A stretch of 64,000 nt of DNA. It comes from Janthinobacterium sp. 67 (GTDB lineage: Bacteria > Pseudomonadota > Gammaproteobacteria > Burkholderiales > Burkholderiaceae_D). The DNA is taken from positions 3,348,001-3,412,000 of the forward strand of contig NZ_PGES01000001.1 in NCBI RefSeq assembly GCF_002797895.1, written 5' to 3'. The notes under the pieces were generated by a model. That model was given only the letters and a program-made list of their open reading frames with translations, had not been told where the DNA came from and did no database searches. The position numbers were made by a program, and so were the translations under genes. Shown one piece after another: positions 7,642 through 16,491 of the stretch; position 1 is the stretch's first letter; each line of letters starts with the position of its first letter.

Positions 7642-8701
7642 GGCTATGTCACCGTCAGGTGTGGGAATGCGCCCAGTGTTGCTTTCAATAACGTTTCAGG
7701 CGAGCGGATGCGCCTGGCATCGAGGATCCAGCGCCATCCCAGATAGTTCGGCAGATAGCGCGTCGCCACGCCGTGAAACGGCCCCAGCCATTGTCGTAAT
7801 CGGCTGTGATACGCATTGACGTTCTGCACGTGGGCGGCGCCCTGCACGCGGATGCCGGCGCGCAAGTTGACGGCCTGATGACTGATGTCCGCTTCCCTCG
7901 CAAAAGCCCGGTAGGCGGCATGGCTGTCGGTCACCAACAAGATATCCTTGTCGATCATGGGCAACAAACAGTGGTGCAACTGCGCCTTGGTTAGCGCTCC
8001 TTTGCCCGTGACGAAATCGAGCGTCTGGCCCGTGCGGTCACGCGCCACCAGAATGCAGACCTGTTCATTGGATATGCCGCGCTTGTGGGCATGGCCGCCC
8101 CGGCGGCGGGCCGGACGCGTCATTGTTCTGGCCCCCTTTTCCGATTCCAGCAGATATAACTCGTCGGCCTCAGCGATGCCATGCAGGCCGTGCGGCCGGT
8201 CCGTCTTTGCCAACGATAAAAACCGGTGGCGCCAGCGAAAGGTGGTGTTGCGGTGCACGCCCAGCTGCAATGCCGCCTTGCGCACGGAATCCGATGCCAG
8301 CAGACAATCGGCGTAGTCGAGCCACAGCGCCTTGTGGCGCAAGCGGGCCAGCGGCGTGCCGGTGAGCGCATTGAAGGTGCGCCCGCAGGGAACGCAGCGG
8401 TAGCGTTGCAAGCCGTGCGCATGGCCGTGCCGGTGAGCCTGGTTGCTGTTGCAGGCAGGACAGTGCAATCGCTGCCGGGCCACGCCTTCGACCAATGCCA
8501 CGGTGACGTCTCGCGATGCGGCCCCGCGCAGCAGAGCGATGCCCGCCAGGCGCTGGCGGCGGTTCAGTTCGGCGAACTGGGCGATAAAGGTTTTCCATTG
8601 GGCTGGCTGCACGGAAGGCTCCCGTTTGTCTGGTATACACAGTCAGACAGCAGGGACACAGGAAGATTCCAGGGCTCCCCTTACTTAACGGTGACAGAGC
8701 C
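7642..8701 (-). mobile_element. Complete IS1595-family insertion sequence
   Basis: A 1060-bp element bounded by imperfect inverted repeats. The left end is GGCTATGTCACCGTCAGG and the right end (read inward on the minus strand) is GGCTCTGTCACCGTTAAG, 15 of 18 matching. Both carry the GGC tips seen in this family, and an identical 8-bp direct repeat flanks the element. It holds one transposase gene on the minus strand with no frameshift. Intact ends, duplication and gene indicate a recent and possibly still mobile insertion. Confidence 0.94.
7644..8612 (-). CDS. IS1595-family transposase
   Basis: 322 aa from a GTG at 8612 with GGGAG upstream. An N-terminal zinc ribbon (CPAC near residue 51 and CVPC near residue 73) is followed by a helix-turn-helix region (SVRKAALQLGVHRNTTFRWRHRF). 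The RNase-H-like DDE core shows Asp in EADELYLLES, Asp in ILLVTDSHAAYR, and an Asn-rich third motif HVQNVNAYHSRLRQWL with RYLPNYLGWRW. The third position shows Asn where many DDE enzymes have Glu; I believe some IS1595 subgroups use Asn there. The reading frame ends only 2 bp inside the element, so the coding region nearly fills it. Confidence 0.94.
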   Translation of the reverse strand: MQPAQWKTFIAQFAELNRRQRLAGIALLRGAASRDVTVALVEGVARQRLHCPACNSNQAHRHGHAHGLQRYRCVPCGRTFNALTGTPLARLRHKALWLDYADCLLASDSVRKAALQLGVHRNTTFRWRHRFLSLAKTDRPHGLHGIAEADELYLLESEKGARTMTRPARRRGGHAHKRGISNEQVCILVARDRTGQTLDFVTGKGALTKAQLHHCLLPMIDKDILLVTDSHAAYRAFAREADISHQAVNLRAGIRVQGAAHVQNVNAYHSRLRQWLGPFHGVATRYLPNYLGWRWILDARRIRSPETLLKATLGAFPHLTVT

Positions 8702-8709
8702 TTTTCATT
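8702..8709. repeat. Right target-site duplication TTTTCATT, holding a stop codon
   Basis: Exact copy of 7634-7641. Read on the minus strand it is AATGAAAA, which contains the TGA stop (8707-8705) of the ACT-domain gene. The insertion therefore duplicated that stop codon and left the protein intact. Confidence 0.93.
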
Positions 8710-9361
8710 GCGCGACGATTTTCGACAGCACGGAAAATGCCGCCCCCGTCTGCGACGCCTCGAGCAGCAAGGTCAGCTCCGTGTAGGTGCAGATGATGTT
8801 GATCAAATTGATGCGCTCCCACGCCAGGCGCTTGAGGATGGCGTGATACACGCCCGGCGTGTAGCAGGTTTCGGGCGCCAGGTGCAAGGTCACGGCCGTC
8901 ACCCGCTCCAGGCGCGCCAGTTCCTGCTCTTCGCCGAACACCTCTTCCACCAGCGCATGCAGCGTACGGCTGCAGATCACCATTACCTCGTTGACGCCGC
9001 GCGTGACGGTGATGAAGGTGCCGCGCTGGGGTGCGGCCAGCGCCAGCAACTGTCTCTGGCAGGCATACGTCTGGTCGGAATAACGGTAAGTAAAAATCAT
9101 CAATTCGCCGCGCGTGGACAATTCTCCCGCGCGGTGCGCCAGCACGATCTCGCCGCTTTTCTGCTGCGGCATGCGCTCGGCCAGGCGGCGCAGCGCCATC
9201 ACCACGGCGGCCTGCCCCACCGGTTTCCACAAGTCGCTCTGCAATTGCGGTTGCAGCTGGCGCGCCAGTTCCGACAGGTTAAGCAAGCCCCGGCCCAGCC
9301 CCTCGCTGAGAAAGGCCGATTCCATCACGATCTGTTCCACTTTGGTCGCTATCGAAAGCAT
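8705..9361 (-). CDS. ACT-domain protein of unknown function
   Basis: 218 aa from the ATG at 9361; the frame stays open to 9430. The N-terminal half is helical (VEQIVMESAFLSEGLGRGLL, LSELARQLQPQLQSDLWKP) and looks like a small winged-helix or dimerisation region. The C-terminus carries an ACT-like fold: a VTAVTLHLAP strand, TPGVYHAILKRLAWERINLI, then NIICTYTELTLLLE, as in aspartokinase regulatory domains. ACT domains usually bind amino acids. There is no kinase or other catalytic domain. Its stop codon sits in the IS target duplication, so its former convergent terminator, shared with argH, is now 1 kb away. Confidence 0.65.
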   Translation of the reverse strand: MLSIATKVEQIVMESAFLSEGLGRGLLNLSELARQLQPQLQSDLWKPVGQAAVVMALRRLAERMPQQKSGEIVLAHRAGELSTRGELMIFTYRYSDQTYACQRQLLALAAPQRGTFITVTRGVNEVMVICSRTLHALVEEVFGEEQELARLERVTAVTLHLAPETCYTPGVYHAILKRLAWERINLINIICTYTELTLLLEASQTGAAFSVLSKIVAQ

Positions 9362-10036
9362 AGTTCTTCGGGCCGGTGATTCCGGTGCACGCACCAGGAG
9401 CCGGCAACCCTTCCTGAAAAAAGGATGCACTGCGCCAGCGGCCGCGCCGGGCGGCGCGGTCGGACTCGCGAAAAAGAACCCCCTGGCGGGGGGAAGAGCC
9501 GGCGGATGGCCGCTAGGAAGGCGGATGCAGCATGAATGCCGCTCCAGAGGGGAAATGGCTGAAACCCACAGCAGAAAACAGAACTGACGTCATGTGAAAC
9601 TCCCGATTTTTTTTCCCGATGCGCTGTATCTGGACGCGGTCATTGCCGCGTGCGCTTTTTTTGTCTTCGCGCGATCCGTTTGGGACAACGCGAAGAGCTA
9701 GTGTAGATCGCAATATTTAGAAAAGGCAACAGTGTTTTTCCAACAGAGCGCGCCATTAGGGGAAGTAGTCCAGAACAAAAGTTGCATCTTGTGGTAGATC
9801 AAACTTTCCAACGATGCAGCGCCGAGAAATGTTCAATTCTTAACAAAAATCCGCGTAGTGACCCATTTCTTGAATTTTTTGACATGGCGATCTCGACAAG
9901 TTTAGTGTCCCCCTACCCGGCGTCATGCCACCACAAAACGGCAGGCTATCCGCCAGCCGCCAGGCGCACCGGGATGGCCATCAGGCATCGCGGCCAGCTC
10001 ATTCACCATTTCCTTAACCGATACCATGGAGCAGAA
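9362..10036. other. 675-bp intergenic region with a candidate promoter for the M4 protease
   Basis: No convincing gene. A 66-codon minus-strand frame (9513-9713) lacks a ribosome-binding site and any recognisable motif. Around 9470 there is a C-run/G-run hairpin (CCCCCTGGCGGGGGG). A TTGACA at 9879-9884 with TAGTGT 18 bp on (9903-9908) is a plausible promoter reading toward the protease and would leave a leader of about 120 nt. The stretch 9715-9905 is AT-rich. Confidence 0.4.
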
Positions 10037-12568
10037 ATGAATTTACGTTTGACGATAGTTGCCGCATCCATCGCCGCCCTGCCGCTGATGGCCACCACGG
10101 CCGATGCCGCCACGCCGCTGCCACAAACCCTGATGGCCGCCCCGGTCAGCCTGGCATCTCCACAAGAGACCGCCAGCCTGGTCAACAAGCTGGCCGCGCA
10201 GGCGCGCAGCCGTGGCCTCAATACCGAACATGGTTTTGCCGTCGGCGCCCAGCATCCGGGTGTCAGCGGCACGCGCGTGAGCCGCGTACAGCACACCTAC
10301 AAGGGCTTGCCCGTCTTCGGCTCCGAGACGGTCGTGGTCAGCAACAGCGCCGGCGACATCGTCAGCGAGTCCGTGTCGGACCGCGCGTCCGGCCTCGGTA
10401 GCGGCGGCGTCAATTCCGTCACCCGCAGCGCCACCACCGATATCGACACCACGCCGGCCGTCAGCGCCGCCGCCGCCATCGCCGCCGCCGTGAAAAGCAT
10501 CGGCGTGCAGGCCGTCGACCACGTGCCGCCGCATGCGCAGCTGCTGATCTACCCAGTGATGAAAACCGTGCGCGTGGCCGGCGCCGAGAACAAATCGGAA
10601 GCCGCGCTGAACGCGCTCGACGTGCAGGACGTGGTCGACCACTACGAGCTGGCCTACCTGGTGCAGACGCGCATGATCAGCGGCAGCAAACCGGTCTACT
10701 ACGACACCGTCGTCAGCGCCAGGGATGGCCGCATCCTGCGCCAGTGGAAAGCCCTGAAAACCGTGGCCGGCGTCGGCAACAGCCAGTACAACGGCCAGGT
10801 GCCGCTCAACACCACGCTCACGGGCAGCACCTACACCATGAAGGACCCCAGCCGCGGCACGGGCGGCAGCTTCGGCGGCATGGCCATCACGAATGCCAAC
10901 CACGGCACCACCTCGGGCAGCGTGTACAGCAGCACCAGCAATACCTGGGGCGACGGCCAGCAATACATCAGCGGCGGCAGCACCACCAACGCCAACGGCC
11001 AGACGGCTGCCGTGAACGCGATGTGGGGCCTGATGAACACCTACGATACGCACAAGAACGTACTGGGCTGGTCCAGCCTGGACGGCAACAACACGGCCAC
11101 CCACATCGCCGCCCACGTCAACACGGCCTACGACAACGCCTACTACGACAGCAACTGCAAGTGCATGTACATCGGCGACGGCGGCAGCTCGTTCAACAAC
11201 CTCGGTTCCATCGACGTGATCGGCCATGAAATGGGCCACGGCATCACGGACGCCACCTCGGGCCTGATCTACTCGCAGGAATCGGGCGGCTTGAACGAAT
11301 CGAGCTCGGACATCGCCGGCGAAATGGTGGAAGCGTATGCGCGCGCCGGCGGCACGGGCACGACGATTCCGAACACGGGCAACGATTGGATGACGGGCAA
11401 GGAAATCGCCAAGAATGGCCAGCCGCTGCGCTGGCTGTACAAGCCGAGCAAGGATGGCAGCAGCCCGAATGCGTGGAGCAGCACCATCAAGAACCTCGAC
11501 GTCCACTACAGCAGCGGCCCGAACAACCGCATGTTCTACTTCCTGTCGCAAGGCTCGAACTCCACGTCCAGCAGCGACTACTACAGCTCCTACCTGAACA
11601 AGAGCCCGCTGGCCATGACCGGCATCGGCAGCGACAAGGCTTACCGCATCTGGTTCAAGGCGGCCACCACCAAGTTCACCTCGTCGACCAACTACGCGGA
11701 CGCGCGCAACAAGGTGCTGCAGGCAGCCGAGGAATTGTATGGCGTGGGCAGCGCCGAGTCCATCGCCGTCAAGCGCGCGTATGCGGCCATCAACGTGGGC
11801 GCCGACGTCGATGAATCGACGACGGGCGGCGCGGTGACGATCACCAGCCAGCCGGCCAGCATCTCCGTCGCACCGGGCGCCACCGCCTCGTTCGCCGTGG
11901 GCGCGGGCGGCGGCACGGCGCCGTACACCTACAAGTGGTTCCGCAACGGCGCCGTGATCAGCGGCGCCACGTCGCCCGCCTACAGCTTCACGACCGTGGC
12001 GGCCGACAACGGCGCCGTCTTCAAGGCCACGGTGACGGATTCGTCGTCGCCCGCCGTGACGGCCACGTCGAACAACGCCACCCTGACGGTGGGCACGAGC
12101 AGCGCCACCGAGCGCGTGACGAATGGCGGCTTCGAGTCCGGCGCCACGGGCTGGAGCGGCACCACGGGCGCCATCGGCACCTTCACGGGCCAAACCGCGT
12201 ACGAAGGCACGAAGTACGCCTGGCTCGGTGGAAATGGCACGACGGCCAGCGAATCGCTGACGCAAAGCGTGGCCATTCCGGCCGCCGCCACGTCCGCCAG
12301 CCTGAGCTTCGCGCTGCATATCGACACGGCTGAAACAGGCAATACCGTGTACGACAAGCTGGTCGTCACCGTGAAGAACAGCGCCGGTACGGTGCTGGGC
12401 ACCCTGGCTTCGTACTCGAACGTGAACAAGGCGGCCGGCTACCAGATCCGCACCTTCGACCTGATCGCCTACAAGGGCCAGACCGTGCAGATCTCGTTTG
12501 CCGCGACCGAGGATGCATCGCTGCAAACCTCGTTCGTGATCGACAAGGTCAGCCTGGTTACCCAGTAA
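10037..12568 (+). CDS. Secreted M4-family (thermolysin-like) zinc metalloprotease
   Basis: 843 aa. The ATG at 10037 is chosen for GGAG seven bases upstream and for the signal peptide that follows (LTIVAASIAALPLMATTADA); the frame extends further 5' without support. After an FTP/PepSY-type propeptide (about residues 40-230) comes the catalytic domain: zinc ligands in H397EMGH401 and E421 (GGLNESSSD). These positions have the thermolysin spacing. C-terminally there is an Ig-like domain (SQPASISVAPGATASFAV, about residues 600-695) and a jelly-roll-like module (TNGGFESGATGW onward). Expected to be exported and self-processed, degrading extracellular protein. It precedes a type II-like secretion operon, which makes it a candidate substrate. 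Confidence 0.95.
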   Translation: MNLRLTIVAASIAALPLMATTADAATPLPQTLMAAPVSLASPQETASLVNKLAAQARSRGLNTEHGFAVGAQHPGVSGTRVSRVQHTYKGLPVFGSETVVVSNSAGDIVSESVSDRASGLGSGGVNSVTRSATTDIDTTPAVSAAAAIAAAVKSIGVQAVDHVPPHAQLLIYPVMKTVRVAGAENKSEAALNALDVQDVVDHYELAYLVQTRMISGSKPVYYDTVVSARDGRILRQWKALKTVAGVGNSQYNGQVPLNTTLTGSTYTMKDPSRGTGGSFGGMAITNANHGTTSGSVYSSTSNTWGDGQQYISGGSTTNANGQTAAVNAMWGLMNTYDTHKNVLGWSSLDGNNTATHIAAHVNTAYDNAYYDSNCKCMYIGDGGSSFNNLGSIDVIGHEMGHGITDATSGLIYSQESGGLNESSSDIAGEMVEAYARAGGTGTTIPNTGNDWMTGKEIAKNGQPLRWLYKPSKDGSSPNAWSSTIKNLDVHYSSGPNNRMFYFLSQGSNSTSSSDYYSSYLNKSPLAMTGIGSDKAYRIWFKAATTKFTSSTNYADARNKVLQAAEELYGVGSAESIAVKRAYAAINVGADVDESTTGGAVTITSQPASISVAPGATASFAVGAGGGTAPYTYKWFRNGAVISGATSPAYSFTTVAADNGAVFKATVTDSSSPAVTATSNNATLTVGTSSATERVTNGGFESGATGWSGTTGAIGTFTGQTAYEGTKYAWLGGNGTTASESLTQSVAIPAAATSASLSFALHIDTAETGNTVYDKLVVTVKNSAGTVLGTLASYSNVNKAAGYQIRTFDLIAYKGQTVQISFAATEDASLQTSFVIDKVSLVTQ

Positions 12569-12579
12569 GCGGCTGAATT

Positions 12580-12609
12580 GCGGGCAAGCCGGATACAAGG
12601 CTTGCCCGC
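12580..12609 (+). terminator. Hairpin after the M4 protease gene
   Basis: Perfect 11-bp stem GCGGGCAAGCC / GGCTTGCCCGC (12580-12590 and 12599-12609) with an 8-nt loop. It lacks a T-run, so it may stabilise the 3' end or act weakly as a terminator before the secretion operon. Confidence 0.6.
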
Positions 12610-12814
12610 ACGGCACGATTGATTTCCTGGCAATTCCAGTCTACCCTGAGGCAGTCATTGCATCTTGCCTGCTGCCGGTACCCGCGACGAATTGCACTTT
12701 TTTTGGATGGTTCCTGACCGATGCCTACTTCGACCTTGTCCGCACGCGCCTTCCCCTTTTCACATCACCCCATTTTCACGCCCCAGGCCCTTACCATGCT
12801 CGCCTGAGCCGACG

Positions 12815-14008
12815 ATGCAGTTCCACCTCCAGGTGCAGGGCCCGGCGGGCAGCCAGGCGCTGTCCATCGACGCCGCCAGCGAGGCCGAGGCGATCCGCGC
12901 GGCCGTGCGCGGCGGCTGGCGCGTGCTGGCCGTCGATGACGGCGCCGCGCAGGACGCGGGCGCCGCGCTGCGCCCCGGCAAGCAGGGCCTGCCCCTGCTG
13001 CAATTCAGCCAGGAGCTGCTGGCCCTGCTCGAAGCGGGCCTGAACCTGGGCGAGGCCATGGCCACCCTGCACAACAAGGAAACGCGCGCCGGCGCCAGGG
13101 CCACCCTGGCCGCCATCGTGCTCACCCTGCAGCAAGGACAAAGTTTTTCCGACACGCTGGCAGATTTTCCCGACATCTTCCCCGACATTTACATCGCCAC
13201 CGTGCATGCGGCCGAACGCTCGGGCAACCTGCCCGAGGCGCTGGCGCGCTTCGTCGCCTACCAGCTGCAGTTCGACGCCATCCGCAAAAAACTCATTTCC
13301 GCCGCCATCTACCCGTGCATGCTGCTCGTCGTCGGCGGCCTCGTGACCCTGTTCCTGCTCGGCTACGTGGTGCCCAAGTTCAGCGTCGTCTACGAAAGCT
13401 CGGGCCGCGAAATTCCATGGATGTCGCAAATGCTGCTCGGCTTTGGCCAGACCCTGGCCGCGCATCCGCTGCTGTGCGCCGGCGCGCTGGCCGCCGTGGT
13501 CGGCAGCGTGATCTTTGGCGTCGCCCATGCCGGTACGCGCCAGGCACTCGTCTTGCGCCTGTTGCGCCTGCCCGTGCTGGCCGCGAAGGCGGCGGAATTC
13601 CGCCTCGCCCGCTTCTACCGTGCCCTCAGCCTGCTGCTGCACGCCGGCATCCCGCTGCACAAGGCGCTGGCCATGGTCGGCCCCATGCTGCTGCCGGCGC
13701 AGCAGGAGCAGCTGGCGCGGGCGCGCCGCGCGGTACAGGAAGGCATGCCGTTTTCCACGGCGCTGGAGCAGGCGGAGATGGCCACGCCCGTGGCGCAATC
13801 GCTGCTGAAAGTGGGAGAGAACACGGGCCGCCTGGGCGACATGCTGGAACGCTCGGCCAAGTTCCACGACGAGGAATTCGCCCGCTGGGTGGACTGGGCT
13901 TCGCGCCTGCTCGAACCGCTCTTGATGACCATCATCGGCGTCGTCATCGGCGGCGTGGTGGTGCTGATGTACATGCCGATCTTTGAACTGGCGGGGAGCT
14001 TATCGTGA
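12815..14008 (+). CDS. Type II secretion/type IV pilus platform protein (GspF/PilC family)
   Basis: 397 aa, the typical GspF length. The ATG at 12815 is preferred over the upstream open frame because it begins the conserved fold (MQFHLQVQGP). Two T2SSF repeats are visible: FSQELLALLEAGLNLGEAM (about 65-85) and its second copy FYRALSLLLHAGIPLHKAL (about 268-287). Three hydrophobic segments follow the family pattern, the last at MTIIGVVIGGVVVLMYMPIF. This inner-membrane protein links the assembly ATPase to the pseudopilus. First gene of the ten-gene operon; the GspE start follows ten bases after its stop. Confidence 0.93.
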   Translation: MQFHLQVQGPAGSQALSIDAASEAEAIRAAVRGGWRVLAVDDGAAQDAGAALRPGKQGLPLLQFSQELLALLEAGLNLGEAMATLHNKETRAGARATLAAIVLTLQQGQSFSDTLADFPDIFPDIYIATVHAAERSGNLPEALARFVAYQLQFDAIRKKLISAAIYPCMLLVVGGLVTLFLLGYVVPKFSVVYESSGREIPWMSQMLLGFGQTLAAHPLLCAGALAAVVGSVIFGVAHAGTRQALVLRLLRLPVLAAKAAEFRLARFYRALSLLLHAGIPLHKALAMVGPMLLPAQQEQLARARRAVQEGMPFSTALEQAEMATPVAQSLLKVGENTGRLGDMLERSAKFHDEEFARWVDWASRLLEPLLMTIIGVVIGGVVVLMYMPIFELAGSLS

Positions 14009-14018
14009 GAGTCATGAC

Positions 14019-15716
14019 ATGAACGCACGCGACGAAGAACGGGCCGTGCTCGATGCGACCATGCTGCGCCGCGCCCACGCCAGCGCGCTGCAACAGGGGC
14101 GTCCGCAGATGGCCGTGCTGCAGGAAACGGCGGCCCTGCCGCCCGAAGTCTTCTTGCGCCAGCTGGCCGCCCTGTTCCGCTACCCGGCCTGGACGATGGC
14201 CGAACTGCAGGCCGCCCTGCCCGCCTTTGCCCTGCTGCCCTACACGGACTGCGCCCAGCGCGACTGCGTGCTGCTGCAACCTGGCGTTCCCGGCACGCCG
14301 CCCGTGCTCGTCATCGGCAATCCGTTTGCCGAAGATTTGCTGCAGTGGGCCGACTTCGCCCTGTCCACGCCGTTCACGGTGGCGCTGGCCCACCCGGACG
14401 ACCTGGCCGCCTACTTGCTGCAGCAGGAAAGCGTGCAGCAGGCGATGCAGGAAATGCAGCACGGTGATGATGTTCCGGGCCTGGACCAGAGCATCGAGGA
14501 CATCTCGCTCATTCGCATCAGCGAGGACAGCAGCCCGGTGGTAAAACTGGTGAACTCCACCATCTACGACGCCCTGAAATTCCAGGCCAGCGACATCCAC
14601 CTCGAATGCGACGTGGCCAGCCTCGTCATCAAGTACCGCGTCGACGGCGTGCTGGTGCAGGCAGGCCAGGTGCAGGGACTGGCGATGGCCGAGCAGATCA
14701 TCTCGCGCATCAAGGTCATGGCCGATCTCGATATCGCCGAGCGGCGCATCCCGCAAGATGGCCGCTTCAAGGTGCGCGTGAAAGGGGCGGAGATCGATTT
14801 CCGCGTCTCCATCATGCCCAATATCTTTGGCGAAGACGCCGTGCTGCGCCTGCTGGACCGGCGCGCGCTGACGGAAGCGGCGCAGGCGCTGCGCCTGGAA
14901 AGCCTGGGCCTGAACGAGGACGCCATCGAGCAGATACGCCGCCTGGCCGCCAAACCGCACGGCATGCTGCTGGTGACGGGACCCACGGGTTCCGGCAAGA
15001 CCACCACCCTGTACGCGGCCATCACGGAAATCAATACGGGGCGCGACAAGATCGTCACCATCGAAGACCCCGTCGAATACCGCTTGCCGCGCGTGCTGCA
15101 GATCCCCGTCAACGAAAAGAAGGGACTGACGTTCGCGCGCGGCCTGCGCTCCATCCTGCGCCACGACCCCGACAAGATCATGATCGGCGAAATCCGCGAC
15201 GATGAAACGGCGCAGATCGCCGTGCAGGCCGCGCTCACGGGCCACCTGGTATTTACCACCGTGCACGCGAACAACGTCTTTGATGTGGTGGGGCGCTTCC
15301 TGCACATGGGCGTCGACGCCTACAGCTTTGCGGCGGCCCTGAACGGCATCGTGGCGCAGCGCCTGCTGCGCCTCAATTGCGCCCATTGCGCCGTCGACGC
15401 CAGCGCCGAGGTGCTGGCCGATGCACAGCAATTGCGCGACAGCGGCCTGGCCCTGCACCAGGTGCAGGACTGGCAATTCATGGCCGGCAAGGGCTGCGGC
15501 CATTGCCGCGGCACGGGCTACAAGGGCCGCAAGGCCGTCGCCGAAGTCTTGATGCTCAGCGACGCCATGCGCGAAATGATCTGCACGCGCGCGCCACTGA
15601 GCCAGATGAAGGAAGAAGCGGCGCGCAACGGTTTCCGTCTGGCGCGCGAAGCGGGCCTGGATCTGGTGCGGCGCGGGGAAACCACTTTAGCGGAGCTCAA
15701 TCGTGTCACTTATTGA
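14019..15716 (+). CDS. Type II secretion/type IV pilus assembly ATPase (GspE/PilB family)
   Basis: 565 aa from the ATG at 14019 (an upstream frame start lacks support). The N-terminal N1/MshEN-like domain is followed by the ATPase core with Walker A GPTGSGKTT (from residue 321), the Asp box VTIEDPVEY, Walker B-like IMIGEIRDDETA and the His box GHLVFTTVHAN. A four-cysteine zinc site is present as CAHC (454-457) and CGHC (493-496). It powers pseudopilus assembly from the cytoplasmic side. The gene overlaps the next by 14 bp. Confidence 0.95.
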   Translation: MNARDEERAVLDATMLRRAHASALQQGRPQMAVLQETAALPPEVFLRQLAALFRYPAWTMAELQAALPAFALLPYTDCAQRDCVLLQPGVPGTPPVLVIGNPFAEDLLQWADFALSTPFTVALAHPDDLAAYLLQQESVQQAMQEMQHGDDVPGLDQSIEDISLIRISEDSSPVVKLVNSTIYDALKFQASDIHLECDVASLVIKYRVDGVLVQAGQVQGLAMAEQIISRIKVMADLDIAERRIPQDGRFKVRVKGAEIDFRVSIMPNIFGEDAVLRLLDRRALTEAAQALRLESLGLNEDAIEQIRRLAAKPHGMLLVTGPTGSGKTTTLYAAITEINTGRDKIVTIEDPVEYRLPRVLQIPVNEKKGLTFARGLRSILRHDPDKIMIGEIRDDETAQIAVQAALTGHLVFTTVHANNVFDVVGRFLHMGVDAYSFAAALNGIVAQRLLRLNCAHCAVDASAEVLADAQQLRDSGLALHQVQDWQFMAGKGCGHCRGTGYKGRKAVAEVLMLSDAMREMICTRAPLSQMKEEAARNGFRLAREAGLDLVRRGETTLAELNRVTY

Positions 15717-16491
15717 ACGCCTTGCCCGCGCCACCGTGTGCCTGCACCTGGCGCCGCACGGGCTGCACGGCGTGCTGCGCCGCGCCGGCCGCCCCTTGCC
15801 CGACAGCGCCTTCCACCTGCCCATCGCGAATCCCGACGCCAGCTGGGAAGTGGCGCTGGCCGCCCTGCGCGGCTGGCTCGAACAGAACAACGAAAAAAAA
15901 CTGCCGCTGGCCGTCAGCCTGGCCAGCCGCTGGTGCGCCATGCAAGTAGTGCCGTGGAGCGGCGCCCTGCTCGAACGGGCCAGCGCGCAGCGCTTCCTGC
16001 ACAGCCAGTTCGCCGCCGTCTACGGCGATGGCGCGCGCGGCTGGCGCCTGGCCGCCGACGACGCCCCCTACGGCAAGCCGCGCCTGGCCTGCGGCATCGA
16101 TGCGCCCTTGCTGCAAGGCGTGCAGGATGCGGCGGCCGCGCATGGCCGGCGCTGCCTGTCCATCGAACCGATCGCCGGACCGGCCTGGCGCAGCATCGCC
16201 GGCGGCAAGCCCGCCGCCTTCGCCCTCGTGGAAGCGGGCCGGCTGCTGCTGGCAACGGCGGCCGGCGGGCGCATCACGGCGCTGCACAGCCAGTCCTGCT
16301 CCACGGACTGGGGCGATGAACTGGAGCGGGCCTGGCGGCGCTGGAACTTGCGCGCGCCGCAGCTCGACGCCATCGAACAGGTGGCGCTGCTCGACTTGAG
16401 CGGCGTGCCGCAAGCGAACGTGCCGGAGCGCTTCGCGCCCGTCGCCGTGGCCAGCGGCGCCCACCTGATGCGGGAGGCCGCATGGGCCTGA
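15703..16491 (+). CDS. PilM/GspL-like cytoplasmic component of the secretion locus
   Basis: 262 aa from a GTG at 15703 with GGAG seven bases upstream, overlapping gspE. No transmembrane segment. The sequence is divergent. A possible actin-like pattern is seen (HLAPHGLHGVLRRAGRPLPD at the N-terminus, AFALVEAGRLLLATAAGGRI in the second half), but no clear nucleotide motif. The assignment rests mainly on position: between GspE and a PilN-like protein, where type IV pilus loci encode PilM and type II loci encode the GspL cytoplasmic part. It probably couples the ATPase to the inner-membrane ring. Confidence 0.6.
   Translation: MSLIERLARATVCLHLAPHGLHGVLRRAGRPLPDSAFHLPIANPDASWEVALAALRGWLEQNNEKKLPLAVSLASRWCAMQVVPWSGALLERASAQRFLHSQFAAVYGDGARGWRLAADDAPYGKPRLACGIDAPLLQGVQDAAAAHGRRCLSIEPIAGPAWRSIAGGKPAAFALVEAGRLLLATAAGGRITALHSQSCSTDWGDELERAWRRWNLRAPQLDAIEQVALLDLSGVPQANVPERFAPVAVASGAHLMREAAWA

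Noticed and set aside
9513..9713. 66-codon minus-strand frame before the M4 protease
   Set aside because: No ribosome-binding site, no recognisable features and unusual composition.
9782..10036. N-terminal extension of the M4 protease frame
   Set aside because: It precedes a good ribosome-binding site and a signal peptide at 10037, and has no conserved look.
9715..10036. Possible riboswitch or structured leader before the protease
   Set aside because: No recognisable aptamer core or ordered stems; only a tentative promoter was kept.
10043..12616. 857-codon open frame on the minus strand
   Set aside because: Shadow of the M4 protease; the product is His/Arg/Gly-rich without any domain and is explained by high-GC codon bias.
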